A stretch of DNA of 64,000 nucleotides from Onchocerca lupi (lineage: Eukaryota; Nematoda; Chromadorea; Rhabditida; Onchocercidae): NCBI GenBank assembly GCA_028564675.1, contig JAOVVO010000245.1:1-64000 (forward strand). Direction: 5' to 3'. The number at the start of each line of letters is the position of its first letter. The stretch's first letter is position 1. A model generated the notes under the pieces. It saw only the letters and a list, made by a program, of their open reading frames with translations. It searched no databases and was not told the DNA's origin. Below are positions 1 to 12,760 of the stretch, piece after piece. The translations under genes and the position numbers were made by a program.

Positions 1-4
1 AACC

Positions 5-6
<2 letters not shown>

Positions 7-35
<29 letters not shown>
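7..35. repeat. poly-T tract (29 T)
   Basis: Uninterrupted run of 29 T at the left edge. It lies in the last visible intron of the minus-strand gene that leaves the window. The rest of 1-187 is AT-rich intron in which I see no further exon. Confidence 0.95.
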
Positions 36-187
36 GACATTCCAAATGATATTCTAGTTAATTTCATAACATGCTTATCATTTCCAAACACAAGTCAAAA
101 ATATGCTGGGAATCACATAAATCATACCTATTTCATTGTAGCCCATAAAAAGATCACAACAATATAAGAAATTTTTTCTTTACTTAC

Positions 188-2709
188 ATTATGTTCCATA
201 TCAACATTATTCTCAGTTACAATGGAAATACTGTGTTTTTCTTCATGGATAATTTTATGACTTTCTTTTGTGAATTGTTCTTCTGACTCACAATTGTACT
301 AAAAATGATAGAATATACTATTACTGGAAAATAAAGCTATGAGTGTCATGCAATGTTTTCATACAAGTGATAAAAATAAGCAAAACGGATTCTAATGGCT
401 GTTTTTTTTTTAAATATAAAGTGAAAAATTGGGAAACTAAAATGGATAAAATAGTGAGATGAATTGAAAAAAGTATATCTAATTTAGGAATCAAGAATAA
501 CAAATCCACAGACTAACATCTCTTAATATGAAAAAATTTTTGAAAAAGTTCATTGTCTACCTTTGTATTTGTTATGATAGTTGTTACACTGTCCATTTGG
601 ATTTGTTCTGTGTCACTTTGTCTAAAATCAACATAGAAAATTGATGAAAAGAATAATAAAATAAAAAAGAATAAAGGCAAAATACATCCAATATTCAGCA
701 AGAAAAAATTAGTACCGCATTTCTAACTTAGCATCATTCTTTTCATTCGGTTTTGTATCGTCTGAAAGATCTTTCTGATCTCTACTGATGTTCTTATCAA
801 CAGCTTTCAATTCATCGGCTTTTGAACTGCCCGGTCTAGCCTTAAAATGAAACTACTTAACTGTCAAATTCATAATACAGTAGAAAATTCGTTTCATAAG
901 ATCACGAACATTTTTTCTTTTCCTAAACCAACTTTATTTACTCATGAAGCAAAAATATCTTACAATATCGTTTTTCGAGTCTTAAATCTAATGACTGTAA
1001 AAAGAAAGTCCAAATAAGACAGAGCTGTGGCAGTCAAAGGAAAAGCTCAATACTGCATCATCCTTTACTTAGAAATTATAACTATTCAATAATAACTTCA
1101 AATTAATACATACCCTATTCTCACTTACGGTGATCTTTGTTTCACTATCTACGATATCCACTTCCATTGGTTCATCATCCGAATTGTTACTGTTTGATTC
1201 GCTTACTTTACCCTTACTTTCTGTAATAAATTGATAAATAAGACCATTAACCATAGTCATTACATTGAAAAATGAAAATGTTCGGGTGCAATTTAATAAA
1301 ATTAAGAGATGGAATAATTTTAAAATAAAGCTTGTAATAATTTTTGTTACTGACTTCCAAAAATGGTCTACCTGATGATCCTTCATTTGTTCCATTTTTC
1401 TGATTGCTTTCTGATTCACTCTAAAACAAAAGTATTTTAATGAAAATGTTTAGTGTTCAAACAATAAACTGCAACCCAATCTCTGATTGCAATCTCTGAT
1501 TATTCGGTGTCCCAAATCTTAACATGTGATGAACATCGAAGACGCCCCTGCACAAAGTTTATTATGTTATTCAAATCCATAACTATTTCTCCCATCAGCA
1601 GACAACTCGTAATTCGCATAATGTCCTTCTAACATATATTTTACTATTCAGAAAATAAATACCGCCACAGTTCAATAACTATCCAGCTGTTGCAAGCCCC
1701 ATATGATAAAGAATAAGACCACAGGAATGTAATAAGATGAATATTGAACATGTTATAAAATCAATTACTTGCAATTTATATAAACTTGCTTGCCTGTAAA
1801 TACGAAGCACTCCGTCCAAAAAGTCCTCCTCTCATTTTGAACAATGAATCCTCTTGCGATTCATCATGTACACTTCTGAAATTCAATCAAATTTAAATTT
1901 ATGATATTTAAATACAATCATATGAATCTTTCCGAAACAAGATTGATCCTAAAAAAAATTTTTTTAGAAAAATTCCTAAGCGTAACAGCAAAAATGATAT
2001 CATTCACATCTGATAAAAGACATGAGGTCTAATTACAGAGAGCACATATTCTGCTATTTCAAAATACTGTTAAACTTGTTCTGATTGTTAAATGGAAATT
2101 CGACATTTACTTAAGACTGGGCATATGATTGAAGGCTTTAAGTTCCATTAAGAAGAATAGCTGAAAATCAGTAAACAATTATAGATGTTTTCCGATCGTT
2201 CCCGATAAACAATTGTAAATCTTTCAGTTGTGGAAAATAGAAACATAAAAAGATCTGATATAATATGAGCTTTCCAATTTCAATTCTAACGATTAATTTT
2301 ACATGTCTTAAATTAAAGCAACTTACTGATTTGCTGACTGTTTGCATGATCCATTTTCATCTCTTGCATCTGAAAAAAGCCATCGATATATCGAAATGAA
2401 AAAATTCCTATATATATATGTAAATTTTTTTTATTAAATTCCTATATATATATGTAAATTTTTTTTATTTTTTATTTTTACTCCACTATATATACATATT
2501 TTTTTTACAGTTTCTATATATATAGGAATCGTTAAAGCTTTATTATTATTATTATTATTATTATAGGGAAAATAATAATCTTATGATATATATTTTGAAA
2601 ATGATGCAAGCTTGATATGTAGGATTAAATTTAACAAAAAACAGTAATAATAATTTTGCTATAAAAATAACCTACCATTTTCATGTGAAAAACAATCTGC
2701 AGTTGACAT
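188..2709 (-). CDS. acidic, Ser/Glu-rich low-complexity protein, unknown function (3' end outside window)
   Basis: I do not recognise this gene. Eight exons join in phase: 2709-2676, 2369-2327, 1875-1794, 1420-1372, 1220-1114, 840-716, 621-561 and 298-188, giving 204 codons with no stop; the last exon ends in a GTAAGT donor, so the gene continues left. The protein starts MSTADCFSHENDARDENG. It is hydrophilic, with many Ser, Glu, Asp and Lys, no membrane segment and no domain I can name. Three exons carry related acidic stretches (EPMEVDIVDSETKITVSENR, a DTEQIQMDSVTTIITNTK type, and EEKHSISIVTENNVDMEHN), suggesting repeated exon units. The intron after exon 3 uses a GC donor (CAG|GCAAGC). A TTTTTTCAG at 2780-2788 (minus strand) is a likely trans-splice acceptor. 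A disordered nuclear or scaffold protein is only a guess. Confidence 0.7.
2404..2469. repeat. AT-rich 34-bp tandem duplication
   Basis: Two near-perfect copies of a unit beginning ATTCCTATATATATATG and ending in a T-run, period 34 bp, inside the first intron of the minus-strand gene. An inverted copy (CTATATATATAGGAAT) follows at about 2512-2528, so the block could fold into a hairpin. An (ATT)8-type microsatellite follows at 2541-2564. Confidence 0.8.
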
Positions 2710-4657
2710 TTTCAAATTTATGATGTAATGCAATTAGGCCTCAACAATTTCCAATAAAAATAAACTATTCGCACGTACTGAAAAAAATAATCATATTATT
2801 CAACAACGTATTTCTCACGTATATTTCACGTATTCCGCATATTGCACAAATATAAATTCATTATTGCATCAATCATTAATTAGTCCAATTTTCGCATCAC
2901 TTTTCCCTTGTTACAAACGAACATTTTAAATGAACGGATAAAGATCATAATTATGTCAAGTACAACATGCATCAAGACGTACGTCACCACGAGTAACCAA
3001 GTGGTACTAACACTCAAAAGTGTACTTAAGAAGTAATCACAATGGAAATAGACGTAAATCACGTGCTATTATGGAAAAGTGCTACAACGTACGTGAGAAG
3101 GGGACAGTAGAAAAAATAGAAATGAGTTGTAGTAGACAATGGTCTACGCAAATTGCAGCCTTATTCCATAAATGTGCGATATCTGTTTCCGGTTTCCGGA
3201 TTAGATGCCGCATTAAATTCCGGTATTTCGGTGAATTATTCGTATGACAAACATATTACGAAAGCCACTTATTATGAAAGAGGAACCGGATACGTGATTT
3301 GCACAATATTATACAGCTGCCGGAAAATAATGCTATAAGTAAAAGTTAGTATTTGGTCGATTATTCCGCATGAAATGAAATATCCCTTATGGATGAAATT
3401 TCATTTTCAGAGTTGAGGTTTTATAAATAATAATTATACTGAAACAAAAATGCGAACCGGATTTCGACACGTAAATATGTATACATCAAAAAGAAAAGAA
3501 CCGAAAACATTTTATTCAATAATGAGAAAGATGAATTTTGTTACGACACAAAAATTACAACACATTCAAAATTTATCATTTCTTCAGTTTCTCTAAAAAT
3601 TTTATCCAAAATAATAATTAGATCTAACGGGAATTGTGGCTGCTATTATCATTTTTTGATATTAGGTTGATGAAATAAATTTGATTTGAAGTATAATTCT
3701 TTTAAAATTTCATTTAATTATTGAATTATCAAATTGAGATATCTTGATATGTTCAGAAGTAGATAATTATGTTTACTTGATACATGACTTACCCATAATT
3801 TAATCTGAAAAAATCTCATCGCAATATAAAACAAGTCAGGACATGATAGAAATGTGAACTTACTTCCTGAAATTGCAGCAATGCAACCGATTTACACTGG
3901 CAGAAAGTTCCGGAATAAATTACGCAGACTGACTTCACGATTGAAATTCTGATCTTTACTGATAAGATAAAGATTTATCTTTCATTCGGCACAAGATTAT
4001 ATCACTCAAGTAATATATGTTATGTAGAATTATCATATCATACTACGAAGTACGTCGAGAGATTGATTTATCTATGTGAAGATATGTAGAGATGATTAAC
4101 CGGATTTTAACGATTTCTACGAAATCTTTATCTTTTCAAAATAACTTTTTATAAAGTTATTCGGAAATATGCTATCAATATAGCAGCATATTATAACTGT
4201 AACAATAGTCAATCAAAAATTCGTATTTTATTTAACAAATACTTTAATAGGAAGTAAAAAAGAAAAAATATCACAGACAGATAAGAAATATCAAAAGAAA
4301 TATAACGGTTTTAATAGTAATGCTATCTTTTCTATTTTCTTTTTTCCTCTTTCACTAAATTCCATTTTTTTTTCCTATTCAATTGAAAAATATCTTAACA
4401 ATTGTCAAATTAAGTGATCTATCAATACTTATTATTAAAAAAAGCCTTGTTTATTCCGAAGAATCCAAATCGCAAAATTTAACAAATTGTGAAGTGAAGC
4501 TAATGCGAAATATAAATGGATAGAACATTATTAATGAGTGAAGGAAATGATAGACAAGAACAACTTGAACATTGCAGAAGACAAAATATCACCATTAAAT
4601 TTTCCGGTATTATTGAAAAAGATCCCATAAGTTAAATAAATATTTTGATAAGATATT
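2710..4657. other. intergenic region with promoter-like proximal part
   Basis: Separates the 3' end of the SRP receptor gene from the start of the minus-strand gene at 2709. The first 600 bp is richer in CpG than its surroundings, with an ACGT cluster (separate entry) and repeated TTCCGG/ACCGG words at 3185-3460. Short overlapping plus-strand frames at 3020-3338 lie inside this CpG-rich part and look incidental. From 3500 to 4657 I see only AT-rich sequence. Confidence 0.6.
2773..3094. promoter_or_regulatory. cluster of ten ACGT-core motifs upstream of the 2709 gene
   Basis: ACGT occurs at 2773, 2806, 2817, 2828, 2977, 2981, 3052, 3061, 3087 and 3091, ten times in 322 bp. Several are CACGT or TACGTG forms, and two pairs are head-to-tail (GACGTACGTC, AACGTACGTG). 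Such cores are bound by bHLH, bHLH-PAS or bZIP proteins in general. A promoter role is inferred from the position 60-390 bp upstream of the start codon and from similar clusters at other gene starts in this window. Confidence 0.5.
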
Positions 4658-7600
4658 TTACTTGAGCAACGAACAGACAACAGCACTAGCGTTCAAACTT
4701 TTCAAATCTTTATAAGTCTGTCCTGTGCCAACAAATACAATCGGTTGTCCGGTAATATATGTCATTGAAATTGCAGCGCCCACCTAAAAATTTCTTTCAT
4801 TATTTGTCGTCTAATATGCTGCATTTTACTGGAGTTGAGCAAATAATCTTCGGTACTTTTTTCATTTTAAAATATTCATGAAAACCAAATGTCCCAAATC
4901 ATCAGGTTATAACCAATGAAACAATTATTTATCGACAGCTCTGAATAGAGCAAACTTTCGCAGCGTTTTAATGATTTCTAGATAATAAATGAGGCTCTTG
5001 TAACTGATGTTTATGAGTTATGAATTTACTTTATCATCGATAGTGTCAAACTTTGTCAGTACGATACCATCGATGAGTCGGCCTTCAGCACCTAAAGCAG
5101 CATGGTCTGCTAATGCCTGATTAAATTTCACTAGTTGATCGACAGCTTCATTTCCAACCAATGCTTCGCCCACAAAGAGTACTAAATCCGGCTTGTTCAC
5201 TTGAATCAGCTATAAGAAAATATGAGTCTCAGTATTTAATCAAAATTGATTTTATCCTCAGGTTGCACTCAAATAATGACCAGATATCCTTTGATGAATA
5301 AAATAATTCCGAAAAAGAATTAAAACAAAAACCTTAGCTAAAGAACGCATGAGTGGTTCATTATCCTGCATACGCCCAGCTGTGTCAACCAATACAACGT
5401 CAGTCCCACGTTCCACTGCTGAAAATATTATCAAAGTCTTTGCAAACTCAAAACTAATTGCATAGCATATTTGTAAAAAAATAAAATAAGCGATCCTTAA
5501 AATTAGTGAATGAAATCATCGATTTGAGAAGTGAAAGGAGAAGTGACTTATTTTCGAATGTATCGAAAAATTTACAAAATTGTAATCGAAATCAAATTTA
5601 TGTCACCAATTCAATATCAAAAAAGAACCGATAGAAATAGCAGCAGCAGCAAGCGCCGCTGGATCTTTCCCATAACCTTGTTCATACAACTGAACACTAT
5701 TAGCATGTAAAGCATTAAGATGCTTCGTATGAGTTCGCAATTGTTCCACTGCTCCTGCTCGAAATGTATCAGCTGCCGCAATCAATACTTTATGTCCTAA
5801 ATAGAAAAAATTTTTTTTGAATCCTTGAAATGCAAGTTTCATAGCAAAATAGTATCTTTATTTTTCTATACCAATTAAACACAGCAAAAAGGAAATTTCT
5901 ATAATATTAAAAATATTTCTTGATTAGATTTTAATGAGCAAAAAGTCAGAATTCGAACTCAGAAAAATGACAAACCATTTTCGTTCAGCCAAAAAGTGAT
6001 TTTTGCAAGATTTGTTGACTTTCCTACGCCATTGACACCACAAAAGACAATTATATATGGCCGTTTCTCACGTTTCGCTTCAAGAATATCACGCAGTATA
6101 TCCACGCGTCGTTTGGGTGTCAGCAGCTGTAAACATAGTATAATGATTGAGATAATCATAAATTATATAAATATGATAATAATTTGCAAAAAATCCGCAA
6201 CAAATTTATTGTAATTACACTATCGCGTGACAGCATCTTGGCAAAAACATATTACACCAGAAATCCGAACAATCTCAACACCTTATTTTGTGCTATGCAT
6301 GGAAAATATGCGTCGACATACCTGAACTAGAGCTTCACGAACAGATTCCTTCACAATGCTTGCAACACGACTGAATGTCCCCACCACTTTACCTTCCAGT
6401 TTTACTTCTACCGACTGGCAAAGTTTTTCTGCTGGCTCTGCGGCAACATTTTTCGCTTAAAGCAATCTAATTTAGCTAAATGTTCATCTTTAAATGCAAT
6501 ATTCAGAGGATATCCTATTTTTTGTAATTTTTCATCCCTACAAACTTCAATCTTGAAATTTCAAAATTTAAATTTGATAATCAATATTAAAATTGTATTC
6601 TCAACACTAAAACTGTACTTACGAACAAAAAAAATTCGAAAATTCTTGCGCATAATTTTGATCTCATTTCATAGTTTACTATTTGATTTCTACATCGAAT
6701 GAAATCAATATATCGAAAAACAGTTCCTGCTTTAAATATATATTCTATTTACAAAATCCTTCGAAAACTTTACCGATCAAAGTTTCTCGCATTTTATCGA
6801 GTACAGGTTTGATATCTTCAGCTGTCAACTTTTTATTTCCAACAAGTGAACGAAAGGACGAAAACCATCCATCACGAATTTTTTCCTCGTTCATTTCATT
6901 ATCTCTGAAAAATATGATAACTGGTTTTCACCCAAAAATACAAAAAATTAATTATATTTGGAAATAAATCAGAATATTTCTGAATCTTTCTACAAAACGA
7001 CTTTACGGTGTAGTAGCATTATAATGAAATATAAGGAGCATGATAAAGATATACCCAGCAGAAATACAAACAAATCAGGTAAACATCAGTAATCGATAGA
7101 AACCCAGATGATACATTCTAACTAACAGGTGAAGATATTAGCAACAACTGGAACTTAAAATATTCTAAACATAACCGATATGTCGGCAGTTAGGCAATAA
7201 TACAATAAAAGATTACATGAACAGATAGCACCGGAGATTTTTCAACCATAGCCAGTATTTTTAGATGAATTTCCAGGATGCTTCCACTTCAAAGTCTAGT
7301 TTTTTTTTTTTCTTTCAAAATTTAAAATTAGCTTACTCATCTTCAACAACGTCGAAATCATCACTCTGCTCTTCGATTAATCCCGGTAGTTCTCCTTTGA
7401 AATGACCAACAAACTGCATCTTAAAATACAAAAATTATTTTAATTTGTAAGTTCCAGATATGAGATCTTCTATTCTGAAGAAATGTTTGCATTGTTTTCT
7501 TTTTTTTGTCTTTTTTTAAATGAATTTTTATTATGAAAAAATTACCTGTTCTTCCACAAATCTTGTATCTTCTTGTTCCGTCATTTCCTCAATGCTATCA

Positions 7601-10600
7601 CTTTTCCCCTTACTGTAATCTAAAGAATCGATATCTGCCTTGGTATTTCCAGAGAGATCCCAAACACGTGCCTGTTTACCTTTTTTTGATTCAGTCAAGA
7701 CAACATTTTGTTTCTCCGGCTCACTTCTAAATAACTTTGGAAATTAAACTGTTCTCCAGGCTGCCAAAATGTTCTACAACAAAAAGGTTGGAGAGTGGTC
7801 TAAATAAATAATGCCTGTTTTCCCTACATTACCTTGAATGACTGCACATGATGGTTTGAAGTTTATCTCGAATAAAAAAAAAGACGTAATCAACTTGAGT
7901 TAATGACTCACACTTATTTAAATTTGATTAAAAGCGATCAGATACAACATTTGATAAGACCATTTTATTCTTTAAATTTATGAATTAATTTTATAGAGTA
8001 TTTAAGCAGATTTATTTTTAATTAAAATAAATTGGAAGGAAAAAATTCAACTTTTTTGTTCCCTTCTTCTTGAAAAATTCCGCTCGTCGACGTTGCATTT
8101 CTACTTTTTCGATATCATTTTTTGGCGAATCAGGAGCAACATCTGACTGCGGTGACACGTTCTTCATCTCACTTGGAAAAAATTCGTAAGATTCAAAGAG
8201 TAAGTTGAAGTTAAATTACAGTTTGTAATCTCCAATTATAACTTGTACTGTGATATAATCTAAGAAAAAAATTTACTGTATCTTTAAGCAACCTGATATC
8301 ATAACCATTTGTCAATTTCGGTTCATCTGTTTTGATAAATATGACTTTTTCTTGGTTTTTTTGCTTTAAGCGTTTCTGCTGTTCTTCTTTTTCCTTCAAG
8401 AGTTTGGCTGACTTCTCATTGGGACGTTCAATTATAGAAGCGATTGTTTTCTTAGATTTCTCACTTTCCTAAACAAAACGCAACATTTTTACAAAATCAA
8501 ATGCAACGCTTATTTTTTAAATTTCATTGTCAAGTAAAAACGGCATAGGTAGACCACGTAATTATGTCGTGAAATTCTAGCAAATTAATTTGAGAAAGAA
8601 AAAAGTAGAATGATATATCTATCATTCATAAAAGCCTAGAAGCTTCTCGAATGAAAATCATTAACGAACCTCAAATTTCCGCATTACTTTGTCAGGCTGT
8701 TTAGTTGATGAGATTTGAGCTTCGCGATACATTCTGAAAATAATAGTTTGAATTTTATCATTGGGGGAAACTAGCTTAACTACTGCACCATAAAGCATCA
8801 AGATCATTCACATTGAGACCTAAGTTATTCTAATCATATGCCGGGCACAGTCATTTGAAGCCTAATAAAAGAACATAACAGCCGCACTGTACAATGAAAC
8901 TACCGATATTTAGAATTACAATCATAGCAATTCACTGACGAAAATATCTACCTATTTTGTTCGAAATTCTCTTATTCTCCTATCACATTTCTCCTAAAGA
9001 AATCGTTTTAACATAACTCATTGATACCTTCCAAATTTTGCATACTGCAATAAAATATTTATGTTAGGTTTTCTGGTAGCAATAAAACAGTTAAAATGAA
9101 ATAAATAAAAACATCTTTTGCATTCTATCAGTTGTAATTTTTAAACTGAAGTATCATTTTTTGTCTTATCACAGTAACAATGCAATTTTCGTCAATAAAT
9201 TACTTCTAAAGAAAAAATAAAGAAAATAAACTTACCGCTGGAAAATATCATTGAATTGTTTGTAAGTACGAGTAGTTGATGAAAAAAGCAACTTGTTATC
9301 AGAAAGAACATTTTTATACATGTCTCGAAATTTTTTGTGAACATCTGATAAAAGCTGATCTGTATAAGCAAGCTGTATAGCACTCTGATAAACGACCTGA
9401 AACAACTGATTTCTTTTAGTTTCCATTTTTCATTTTATTATGATTCCGTTTATTTCATCTATAAAAAAAGAAAAAAAAGTAGGGTGGAAGAGTATGATTT
9501 TCTGCCTGATTTATAAAACTGAAAATGTTCAACTTCATCTTCTGGTTTCACAAGAATTTTTAGAAAATATCTCTCCCTTCCCCTATATTTGCAAATCTCT
9601 TAAAGAGATCATTTAGCTCCCTATTATTCTCAAACTGCTCAAGATTTTCATTTTCGTTTTCTCAGTTCTTCTGCGTTATTTAAGATTTTTGACTACTTTT
9701 CCTCTTAGTTTTCTCATAATTATTCCTGTATTTGAAAAATGTGCCGCATACATACGATTTTGAAGTATTTTTATTTCTTTCATGACCACTTCAAAGCTTT
9801 TTTAAAGTTTTTCCAAATTACTTGAAAGATGTCTTTTTCCCAGTTTTCATATGCTACTAGTCAGATTTTCGTTGAAAATAAAGAGGATTTCAATATAACG
9901 ATGTCATTGGTAATAAAATTAACTTACAGTAAAAACAAGCTCGAATTCATTGTCTAATTTATATTTAATAGTTACATCATTGTGCTTGAAAACTGTCGTA
10001 TTTCCACGTTCCTGAAATATGATCCTTATCAAGACAGAACACATTTATAAGCTCTAATGTATGTAAGCTTTTAACAAATAACTAACGAATACGTATTACG
10101 TGCAATTGAATAATAAATAATCGAATAATTTGCTGCATAAATATTTCAGTGCTTGATAATACTTCACAGTCACTTCTTGAGAAGCATGAAAATAATTATC
10201 CAAGAACAAGAAACTTATCTTCTGTAACCACTAATAAAGTTATGGTCAAGTAAAAAAAAAAAACTAAGATCAGACTGATGCTTTCCAGAATTGCCGAATT
10301 TTAAGATTTTTGAAAAGCGTTTCCGAATCCATGCGGTTCTCGAATCCTATTTTTTGTGAGTTAGTTTAAAAGATCCCTTTCACAAGAATTATTTGGATTA
10401 TTAGTAATAACAAAATAAAAAAATAGCAACAGTACTATAAGCCAATACCAATTTCTAGCTATTATTTATGCAATAAATTTAAATAGAAATAGAGTTCTAT
10501 AAAGTAAAACAGACATAAATCATAAACATCAACAAATGAAATGATTTAATTTTATGCGGACGACTCGACAAGAGATTTTAATATCGATCAGTACTTTTTT

Positions 10601-11024
10601 CGGAATACATTTCGCAGGGAATTTATAAGCAAGATATGGTTAGAATCATATTATAAATGTTTAAAGATGGTCGTTTGAAAGTTGAATAAAGATGAGAGGT
10701 GCCAAATGGGTTTACTTTTTAAAGCTATTCAGTTATAAAAAATTCCAATCTAACATTAAAAAAATCGAGTAGACAGTGTTTTTTAATTCCATCTATTAAA
10801 AAGGAAGTAATAAATTGTTCCTCTTTTAAATTTACGCTGTTTTTGGTGTATGCACATACTTTGCTCATCTATATAAACTGGTAATATTAAAATACTAAGG
10901 ATATAACCTGCATCAGAACTTCTCTGATCAGCTGATTGATTGAGTCAGTAAATAGTTGTCCTCCTTCCTGGAAGCACCATAATACTATACCACCTTTGCC
11001 GAAAATTGTAAATAATTCGATCAT
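4658..11024 (-). CDS. srpr-1 (SRPRA homologue): signal recognition particle receptor subunit alpha (SRP GTPase)
   Basis: ER-membrane docking receptor for SRP-ribosome complexes: its GTPase pairs with that of SRP54 and hands the nascent chain to the translocon. Fifteen exons close in phase: 11024-10908, 10011-9928, 9396-9236, 8733-8670, 8468-8293, 8171-8052, 7726-7546, 7419-7337, 6904-6774, 6455-6322, 6126-5976, 5796-5629, 5418-5333, 5209-5030 and 4783-4658, giving 653 aa (human 638). The N-terminal SRX-type domain starts MIELFTIFGKGGIVLW. A charged linker follows, then a conserved RVWDLSGN segment, and the NG domain with G1 GVNGVGKST (447-455), the FRAGAVEQL box, G3 DTAGR (535-539) and G4 TKFD (604-607). 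All GTPase motifs are intact. A TTTTTAG at 11036-11042 sits 11 nt before the ATG. It faces RAB3GAP2 head to head across 1.7 kb. The gene name is by homology. Confidence 0.97.
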
Positions 11025-12760
11025 GATGATCTTATCTAAAAATATTCTTACCAATTTTTAGCGAGAAAATATTTGTGCGATTAAATGATATTTATGGATT
11101 TTTGCAGATGAGATTAGAAACAAAATATTCTCAGAATTATTAATATTAACGTAAATGGCGATATTGTGATTATGTGTTATACACTCTAGCAATTGAAAAC
11201 GACTTCGCTTAATTTAACAGTTCCATTGTAATATACTCATTCAGCATCAAATTCGAAAATACTCAAGTTTCGTCACTAAGCAATTCTAAATGACTGAATT
11301 TGATACAAAAAGAGATCAATACTTAATGGGAATCTTTTTGGAAAAATAGTATACGACGTGCATCGATGACGGAATGGAAAGACATTCCTAAGAATCTAAT
11401 ATATAGACAAAAGAAGAATACAAGTAGCTACACCACAATTTGAGAGCCATGAATTTCAAATAACTTTAATAATTTTTTCCGTAAACATTAATCAAGCTAA
11501 TCGAAACAATTTTCTTCATCCCTCGAGCAAATTACTCCGTGATTCTTATCATTCTTCGTCTCCAATTCCTGATTATTCTATTTCATCATTATTTCAATAA
11601 ATAATTCTACGAAAAAAAAAAAGAAACCCTAAAACTAAACAAAAAAAATCCCCATTGTTTATTTTGCTAAAATTTCGAGGCAATCGTTGTCCTATCTCTC
11701 ACAGGTATATTTCCGCTTCCGAGCAATCTTTATCTCTTCATTTCCAATACATCTCCCTGTATTTTATCAATCCCTACCTCTCCTAAATATTGCAATATTT
11801 TCAGAATTTAGTTCAATCTGGTATTTCACTTAACCGGAACAACAGCCGGTCAAGAGACAGATTGCCAAATATGAAAAACAATGAATGGTTCGAATGTGCA
11901 CGTGGTTCGTGTGAATTGCAGGGATTCAAACATGCATGTGATTAGAGTGAATTGCACGGGTTACGTGACATATTACGTCCGTGACGTACCACGCGGGGTA
12001 TATCAGTTCTTAGTTTTTCCATCCTATAATGAGGAATTTTTTCAAAATAAAATGCTTAATGCGATATGAAGTGCCTACGTATACTTGATCAGTCTATTTC
12101 ATAAATGGAATATTCATATTACAGCACATATCACAACCATTTTATGCTTATTTGTTCACATTTTACATGGTTAATTTTGCGTAATTTCCATATGTTCCAT
12201 TTGAACTTAAATTCGTCAAAGGATTAATCAAAAATAAACGATAAGTTGAAATCTAAAATAAAAAAAAAAAAAATTGAAATGCATTATTGGAATTAATTGA
12301 TTGTTCGAAAGAGACATAGTCCGTAAAATTACCAATGTTTGTAAAGCAGGGATATATCTCTTTCCATATGCAACGTTTCAAGTCAAATAGTATTCAGATA
12401 GCAGAAGAGATACATCGTGTAATCGAAATTCAAGTAATTATTTAAAAAATTCCGAATAGATGCAAAAAATGAAACAAATAACAAAATGAAAAATAAATTA
12501 ACAAAGAATTTTTATTTTGCATACGTTGCTACATAATAATTCGTAACATGAGTTTAATATGAAATGAACCAAGTGAATACGTACATTACAAAAAACGAAT
12601 TATAGGATAGCCAATTTATGCTTACAAAGTTTGATTTTTGTCAAATAATTTCCACGAGAAGCTTATGTTTCATTAAATAAATCTGATTAGTGACAAGATA
12701 TTGCGTTCGTGTAAAATATGAAAATAAATTAAATAATTAACGAAAATTTCCAGGCATAAA
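11025..12760. promoter_or_regulatory. divergent intergenic region, SRP receptor (-) / RAB3GAP2 (+)
   Basis: The head-to-head spacer should hold both promoters. The outer parts are plain AT-rich DNA. The centre (about 11840-12090) is GC-richer, with ACGT cores at 11900, 11963, 11975, 11984 and 12077, one forming an E-box CACGTG, plus a 36-bp tandem duplication. A short frame at 11881-12069 crosses this block but simply translates the tandem repeat, so I do not call it a gene. TTTCCAG at 12747-12753 is the likely trans-splice acceptor of the plus-strand gene. Confidence 0.55.
11890..11961. repeat. two-copy 36-bp tandem repeat with E-box/CRE-like words
   Basis: Two adjacent 36-bp units starting TCGAATGTGCACGTGG and TCAAACATGCATGTGA, each ending around GTGAATTGCA. 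Copies are about 75% identical. The first contains CACGTG, which the second has mutated to CATGTG. Immediately downstream come ACGT words spaced 12 and 9 bp apart. Confidence 0.7.

Noticed and set aside
2113..2160. Exon-like segment on the minus strand between exons 2 and 3 of the acidic-protein gene
   Set aside because: Its insertion creates an in-frame stop. Direct joining of 2327 to 1875 is in phase.
3020..3338. Two overlapping plus-strand frames (75 and 61 codons)
   Set aside because: They lie in a CpG- and ACGT-rich promoter-like block, overlap each other and show no splice or homology support.
11881..12069. 62-codon frame with internally repeated VHVVRVNCR/MHVIRVNCT peptide
   Set aside because: The peptide repeat is just the 36-bp DNA tandem duplication (12 codons per unit). 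There are no splice sites or family matches and it lies in a promoter region.
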